Shown: piece by piece, positions 30,780-33,452 of the stretch
Layout of the letters: every line of letters starts with the position of its first letter
How positions within the stretch are numbered: position 1 is the stretch's first letter
Assembly (NCBI GenBank): GCA_964390645.1
Contig: CAYMLL010000040.1
Span: 1 to 33,452 of the forward strand
Direction of reading: 5' to 3'
Source of the DNA: CAYMLL01 sp964390645
GTDB lineage: Bacteria > Planctomycetota > UBA8108
DNA length: 33,452 bases
The notes under the pieces: generated by a model
What the model was told of the DNA's origin: nothing
Databases searched by the model: none
Seen by the model: the letters and a program-made list of their open reading frames with translations, nothing else
Program-made: the position numbers and the translations under genes

Positions 30780-32240
30780 ATGATCCACCGACGTCGCCCG
30801 GCCAGCCTGCTCGCGCCACTGTTTCTCGTTTGCTGCTGCACCTCGGTACACGCAGACGTGAAGCTGGCCTCGATCTTCGGCAGCTCGATGGTGCTTCAGC
30901 GTGATCTGCCCGTGCCGGTCTGGGGATCGGCTGACGACGGTGAGAAGGTCACGGTCGCCTTCGGCGGCCAGACCAGGACCGCGCAAGCCGACGAGAACGG
31001 CCGCTGGCAGGTGAAGCTCGGTGCCCTCGAGGCGAACGCCGAGGGCCAGCCCCTCACCGTGACCGGCAAGAACACGATCCAGCTCGAGGATGTCCTCGTC
31101 GGCGAGGTGTGGATCTGCTCCGGCCAGTCGAACATGGAGTGGTCACTGAGCCGCTCTCTGAATCCGAAGGAGGAGGTGGCGGCGGCGAATCATCCGGACC
31201 TGCGCCTCTTCAACGTTCCAGGCCACACGACTGCTCCGGTGCCCCGCGACACCTGCCGGGGGAGCTGGCAAGTCTGTCAGCCCGGAACAGCCCGCGGCTT
31301 CTCCGCGGTGGGCTACTTCTTCGGCCGGCGGCTGCTCCGGGAGCTGAAGGTGCCGATCGGCCTGGTGGGCTCGAACTGGGGCGGCACTCGCATCGAGCCG
31401 TGGACGACGCTGGCCGGCTTCCGCAGCGTTCCCGAATTGAAGAAGATCGCTGACAAGGACGCCGCCTACAAGGAGGACACCAAGGTGGGAGGCGGCTCTC
31501 CGTCGGCGATCTACAACGCGATGGTCCACCCGCTCGCCCCCTTCGCGATGCGCGGCGCGATCTGGTACCAGGGCGAGTCGAACGGCAACGAAGGTGAGTC
31601 CTACTATCACAAGACCCGGGCGCTGGTCGAGGGCTGGCGTCAGCTCTTCAACCCGGAGCTGGCGTTCTACTGGGTGCAGCTCGCCGACTTCCGCAAGCCC
31701 AACGATGATCCGGCCGGCGGGAACGGCTGGGCCAAGCTCCGCGAGGCGCAGCGCAAGGCGCTGAGTATCGAGCACACGGGCATGGCCGTGATCATCGACA
31801 TCGGTCAAGCAAACGACATCCACCCGCGCAACAAGCAGGATGTCGGCTGGCGTCTGTGCCAGTGGGCGCTGCATCAAACCTACGGCAGGAAGGACATCGT
31901 CCCCAGCGGCCCCCTGTACAGGAGCCACAGGATCGAGAGCGGCGCGATTCGCCTGAGCTTCGACCATGTCGGAGGCGGGCTCATCGTCGGAAAAAAGGAC
32001 GGCCTCGAGCCGACCCGAGCCGTGGAGGACGCAAAGCTGGGACGCTTTGCCGTCGCCGGAGCTGACAGGAAGTGGCACTGGGCCGAGGCGGTCATCGACG
32101 GTGGCGACGTGCTCGTGAAGTCGGCGGAGGTCCCGAGCCCGGTCGCCGTGCGATACGCCTACTCGATGAACCCGGCCGGCGCCAACCTCTACAACAAGGA
32201 GGGCCTTCCCGCATCACCCTTCCGGACCGATGACTGGTAA
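30780..32240 (+). CDS. Sialate O-acetylesterase-like protein (canonical active site)
   Basis: Exported 486-residue SASA family esterase (PF03629). The signal peptide (1-25) is followed by DVKLASIFGSSMVLQRD. Catalytic Ser117 lies in CSGQSNMEW. IWYQGES (E266) and D346-I-H348-P are intact, giving the expected Ser-His-Asp set. It ends FRTDDW, as does the core of the first paralogue. It lacks the charged insert and long C-terminal helix of that paralogue, and no GH2-type jelly-roll insert is seen. ATG at 30780 has AAGGAG six bases upstream. Likely role: de-O-acetylation of extracellular acetylated sugars; sialic acid itself is not implied, since the family acts on other acetylated glycans too. Confidence 0.92.
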   Translation: MIHRRRPASLLAPLFLVCCCTSVHADVKLASIFGSSMVLQRDLPVPVWGSADDGEKVTVAFGGQTRTAQADENGRWQVKLGALEANAEGQPLTVTGKNTIQLEDVLVGEVWICSGQSNMEWSLSRSLNPKEEVAAANHPDLRLFNVPGHTTAPVPRDTCRGSWQVCQPGTARGFSAVGYFFGRRLLRELKVPIGLVGSNWGGTRIEPWTTLAGFRSVPELKKIADKDAAYKEDTKVGGGSPSAIYNAMVHPLAPFAMRGAIWYQGESNGNEGESYYHKTRALVEGWRQLFNPELAFYWVQLADFRKPNDDPAGGNGWAKLREAQRKALSIEHTGMAVIIDIGQANDIHPRNKQDVGWRLCQWALHQTYGRKDIVPSGPLYRSHRIESGAIRLSFDHVGGGLIVGKKDGLEPTRAVEDAKLGRFAVAGADRKWHWAEAVIDGGDVLVKSAEVPSPVAVRYAYSMNPAGANLYNKEGLPASPFRTDDW

Positions 32241-32280
32241 GCCGTAAGACTCGACCCCCTGAACCCGGAGGCGATCACGA

Positions 32281-33452
32281 ATGTCTTCCCCGCAGTCACG
32301 CCGTTTCCTTCCCCTCGTCTCGACAGTCGCCGGCGTGTTCGGACTCCTCGTGAACGTCACGCCGAACGCCGATGCCGGATTCCGCGATGCAAGCGAGGAG
32401 CTCGGCTTCTCGGCAGGTGGCAAGGCCGCGTTCGCGGACTACGACGGCGATGGATGGGTCGACCTCTACGCCGGCGGAGCGCTGTATCGCAACGAGAAGG
32501 GAAAGCGATTCGCCGTCGTGAAGGACGCCGGTGTGTCAGGCGGTGAGGGAATCTGGGGAGACTACGACAACGACGGCGACCCCGACCTCTTCCTGTTCAC
32601 CGGGAGAGGCTCCCTTCACCGCAACAAGGGTGATGGGAAGTTCGAGACGGTGCCGTTTCCCGTACTGCCGACGGTCAACTCGCGCGGTGCCGTCTGGGCT
32701 GACCTCGACAACGACGGCCGCCTCGACCTCTACGTCGGCGGATACGAGATCTGGCAGAAGGCCGTGCATCCGGACGCCGTCTACATGAGCCGCAAGGACG
32801 GCACCTTCGAGGAGCGCTGGCGCACTCCGCAGAACTACTCGGCGCGCGGAGTCACGGCCGCCGACTTCGACGAGGACGGTGACGTCGATATCTACGTCTC
32901 GAACTATCGCCTGCAGCCGAACTTCCTGTGGAGAAACGACGGCAAGGGCGGACTCGAGAACGTGGCGTCGGATCATGGCGCCGCGGGCGTCCCGGACGGG
33001 GTGATCAACTACACGGGCGGGATCAGCTACCCGATCTGCGGCCACACGATCGGCTCGGCGGTCGGCGACCTCGACGACGATGGCCTCATCGACATCTTCA
33101 TCGGCAACTTCAGCCATCCGCGTCCCGGCCAGGACCACCCCCAGTTTCTGCGAAACCGCGGCGCGAAGGGTGAGTACAAGTTCGAGGATCGCTCCGGTGG
33201 ATCCGGGCTGGCGTGGCAGGAGTCGTTCGCATCCGCCGCGCTGGGCGACTACGACAACGACGGCGACCTCGACCTCTTCTTCACCACCGTCTACGGAACC
33301 GGAAGCGGGGGCATCAAGAACTACCCGGTGCTGTATCGAAACGAGGGCGACTGGAAGTTCGTCAACGTCACCGCGGCGGAGAAGATCCCGAACCTTGGCC
33401 CCACCTACCAGGCGGCCTGGGCGGACATCGACAACGACGGCGACCTCGATCT
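32281..33452 (+). CDS. FG-GAP/VCBS repeat propeller protein, N-terminal part (cut by window edge)
   Basis: The first 390 residues of a secreted repeat protein; the frame is open to the end of the window. After a signal-like N-terminus (about 1-32, ending NADA), it starts GFRDASEELGFSAGGKAAFADYDGDG. Seven calcium-binding loops of the type D-x-D-x-D-G-x-x-D occur, starting at residue 53 and ending at residue 390 (for example DYDNDGDPD, DLDNDGRLD, DFDEDGDVD). Each is followed by a hydrophobic strand, the pattern of integrin-alpha-like propellers (PF13517). ATG at 32281 has GGAGG nine bases upstream and follows the esterase stop by 40 bases, so co-transcription is likely. Possible roles are adhesion or glycan binding. 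C-terminal domains, such as the UnbV/ASPIC domain often found in these proteins, would lie beyond the window. Confidence 0.92.
   Translation, partial: MSSPQSRRFLPLVSTVAGVFGLLVNVTPNADAGFRDASEELGFSAGGKAAFADYDGDGWVDLYAGGALYRNEKGKRFAVVKDAGVSGGEGIWGDYDNDGDPDLFLFTGRGSLHRNKGDGKFETVPFPVLPTVNSRGAVWADLDNDGRLDLYVGGYEIWQKAVHPDAVYMSRKDGTFEERWRTPQNYSARGVTAADFDEDGDVDIYVSNYRLQPNFLWRNDGKGGLENVASDHGAAGVPDGVINYTGGISYPICGHTIGSAVGDLDDDGLIDIFIGNFSHPRPGQDHPQFLRNRGAKGEYKFEDRSGGSGLAWQESFASAALGDYDNDGDLDLFFTTVYGTGSGGIKNYPVLYRNEGDWKFVNVTAAEKIPNLGPTYQAAWADIDNDGDLD

Overview
The window looks like a stretch of a high-GC Planctomycetota genome, or a close PVC-group relative. Several protein families almost confined to that group occur side by side: a DUF1549/DUF1553 protein, a DUF1501 protein with a Tat signal, a propeller-HEAT-CxxCH 'PVC-type heme' protein, a Planctomycete-style ECF sigma factor overlapping a Ser/Thr kinase with TPRs, two type-I sulfatases, two sialate O-acetylesterase-like proteins and a dockerin-like tail. 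No rRNA, tRNA, CRISPR array, transposase or integrase was seen. I find 19 coding regions; the first and last are cut by the window edges. Family names are from memory of their motifs; no database was searched.

Layout. (1) Positions 1-3051, minus strand: TIM-barrel protein, sulfatase, then an acyl-CoA/AMP ligase whose start codon shares a base with the sulfatase stop. (2) 3300-4265, plus strand: a single amidohydrolase (lactonase-like), divergent from group 1. (3) 4642-16720, minus strand: six tightly packed genes in transcription order: neutral-ceramidase-like enzyme, PVC heme protein, jelly-roll/SGNH protein, propeller glycosidase-like protein with dockerin repeats, LamG-DUF1549-DUF1553 protein, DUF1501 protein. 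All have an export signal. (4) 16906-22997, minus strand: a tripartite RND efflux system (outer-membrane factor, adaptor, permease). (5) 23128-26773, minus strand: ECF sigma factor overlapping a transmembrane Ser/Thr kinase. (6) 27188 to the end, plus strand: sialate O-acetylesterase-like protein, sulfatase, a second sialate O-acetylesterase-like protein, and a partial FG-GAP/VCBS propeller protein.

How the parts may work together (inference). Groups 1, 3 and 6 hold secreted sulfatases, esterases, a glycosidase-like propeller and redox proteins. That fits breakdown of sulfated, acetylated glycans or glycolipids outside the cytoplasm. The sigma factor/kinase pair is a natural candidate regulator, since the kinase carries an outside-facing TPR and beta-sandwich region. 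The RND system could export products or toxic compounds. No substrate can be read from the sequence.

The least ordinary features are: an esterase-like protein with a displaced jelly-roll domain and a missing catalytic His; a sialate O-acetylesterase paralogue with two active-site positions changed; a possible H-type RNA pseudoknot in the ceramidase leader; and the sulfatase/acyl-CoA ligase coupling.
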